Source: Sulfurimonas sp. (GTDB lineage Bacteria > Campylobacterota > Campylobacteria > Campylobacterales > Sulfurimonadaceae). From it: DNA of 9,156 nt. Each line of letters opens with the position of its first letter. Positions within the stretch are counted from its first letter, which is position 1. Where the stretch lies: NCBI GenBank assembly GCA_022712775.1, contig JAFLJZ010000159.1, forward strand, positions 1 through 9,156. The letters run 5' to 3'. Positions 7,732-9,156 of this stretch are shown here, in pieces. A program made the translations under genes and the position numbers. The notes under the pieces were generated by a model. The model saw nothing but the letters and a program-made list of their open reading frames with translations, was not told where the DNA came from and ran no database searches.

Positions 7732-7790
7732 ATATTTATTATAAGTAAATTATATCGATATAAATGTTAATAATTGCTTATAATAAATAT
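7732..7790 (-). promoter_or_regulatory. promoter region of the small membrane gene with nested inverted repeats
   Basis: On the minus strand TATAAT occupies 7749-7754. It is flanked by arms 7732-7748 and 7774-7790, which are inverted copies: 14 bp perfect (ATATTTATTATAAG and its complement), extending to 17 with one G-T position. Inside, TTATATCGATATAA at 7750-7763 is a perfect 14-bp palindrome overlapping the -10. The layout suggests binding sites for a dimeric regulator. The DNA here is very AT-rich, so some chance symmetry is expected. Confidence 0.45.
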
Positions 7791-7847
7791 TTAGTTTAAT
7801 TATGAAAGTTTATTGTTTATTCTATATTAATACGAAAAAATGTGCAT

Positions 7848-9013
<1,166 letters not shown>

Positions 9014-9024
9014 AAATTTGTCGC

Positions 9025-9057
9025 ATTATACTAAAATAAAGCAAAAACTTTTATAAT
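9025..9057. promoter_or_regulatory. back-to-back promoters for ilvC (-) and the right-edge gene (+)
   Basis: TATAAT occurs on the minus strand at 9025-9030, driving ilvC, and on the + strand at 9052-9057, driving the gene at 9090. With 17-base spacers, the -35 region of each would overlap the -10 of the other (about 9048-9053 and 9029-9034). Neither -35 resembles TTGACA. The two promoters therefore share polymerase contact area and may exclude each other. Confidence 0.5.
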
Positions 9058-9089
9058 GTTACAAATTTTTATAAATATATGAGGAAAAC

Positions 9090-9156
9090 ATGAAGAAATT
9101 CAATCTATTTAACGAGATAATCAAAACAAATAAGGCATCTTTGCTACAAGCAATTA
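9090..9156 (+). CDS. 5' end of an unidentified gene, cut by the window edge
   Basis: Twenty-two codons are visible, beginning MKKFNLFNEIIKTN and remaining open to the edge. The ATG has GAGGA (9081-9085) at a four-base spacer and a TATAAT at 9052-9057, so initiation signals are good. The visible part is polar with no signal peptide or membrane segment. The product cannot be named from this much sequence. It is divergent from ilvC. Confidence 0.72.
   Translation, partial: MKKFNLFNEIIKTNKASLLQAI

Overview
The window is AT-rich and looks like chromosomal core DNA of a Campylobacterota (epsilonproteobacterial) organism, probably near Sulfurimonas/Sulfurovum. That placement is an inference from gene content and protein style: a short RNase R of about 646 residues directly overlapping holA, a GreA-family protein beginning MNKEPM, a small-type PurL, and promoters with a good -10 hexamer but no clear -35. 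No taxonomic search was possible. There is no phage, transposase, CRISPR array, rRNA or tRNA.

Layout from left to right. The 3' part of a DUF302-type gene (+) ends at 457 and is followed by a clear intrinsic terminator. Convergent to it is purL (-), with its own likely promoter near 2796-2801. Upstream of purL on the same strand lies a two-gene unit: an unrecognised 108-residue protein and then a GreA/GreB-family transcript cleavage factor. A 124-bp divergent gap separates this unit from a + strand operon of HDOD-domain gene, rnr (RNase R) and holA (clamp-loader delta). That operon is extremely compact: the HDOD and rnr frames are the same and are separated by one UAA plus two codons, and holA overlaps the end of rnr.

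The stretch 7527-7943 is the most unusual part. It holds a hairpin behind holA and a 31-codon single-pass membrane protein gene on the minus strand with a perfect Shine-Dalgarno. Upstream of that small gene is a promoter region built from nested inverted repeats. Next comes a palindromic element of about 106 bp whose right arm runs into the last codons and stop of ilvC. After that, ilvC (-) encodes ketol-acid reductoisomerase and has a leader rich in symmetry. The first 22 codons of an unidentified gene (+) run off the right edge. It is fired from a promoter back-to-back with that of ilvC.

Functionally the genes are mostly housekeeping: purine synthesis (purL), transcription elongation (gre), RNA decay (rnr), replication (holA), and branched-chain amino acid synthesis (ilvC). 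No defence or other multi-gene accessory system is visible. The candidates for something undescribed are the tiny membrane protein, the palindromic element at the ilvC 3' end, and the 108-residue partner of the Gre factor.
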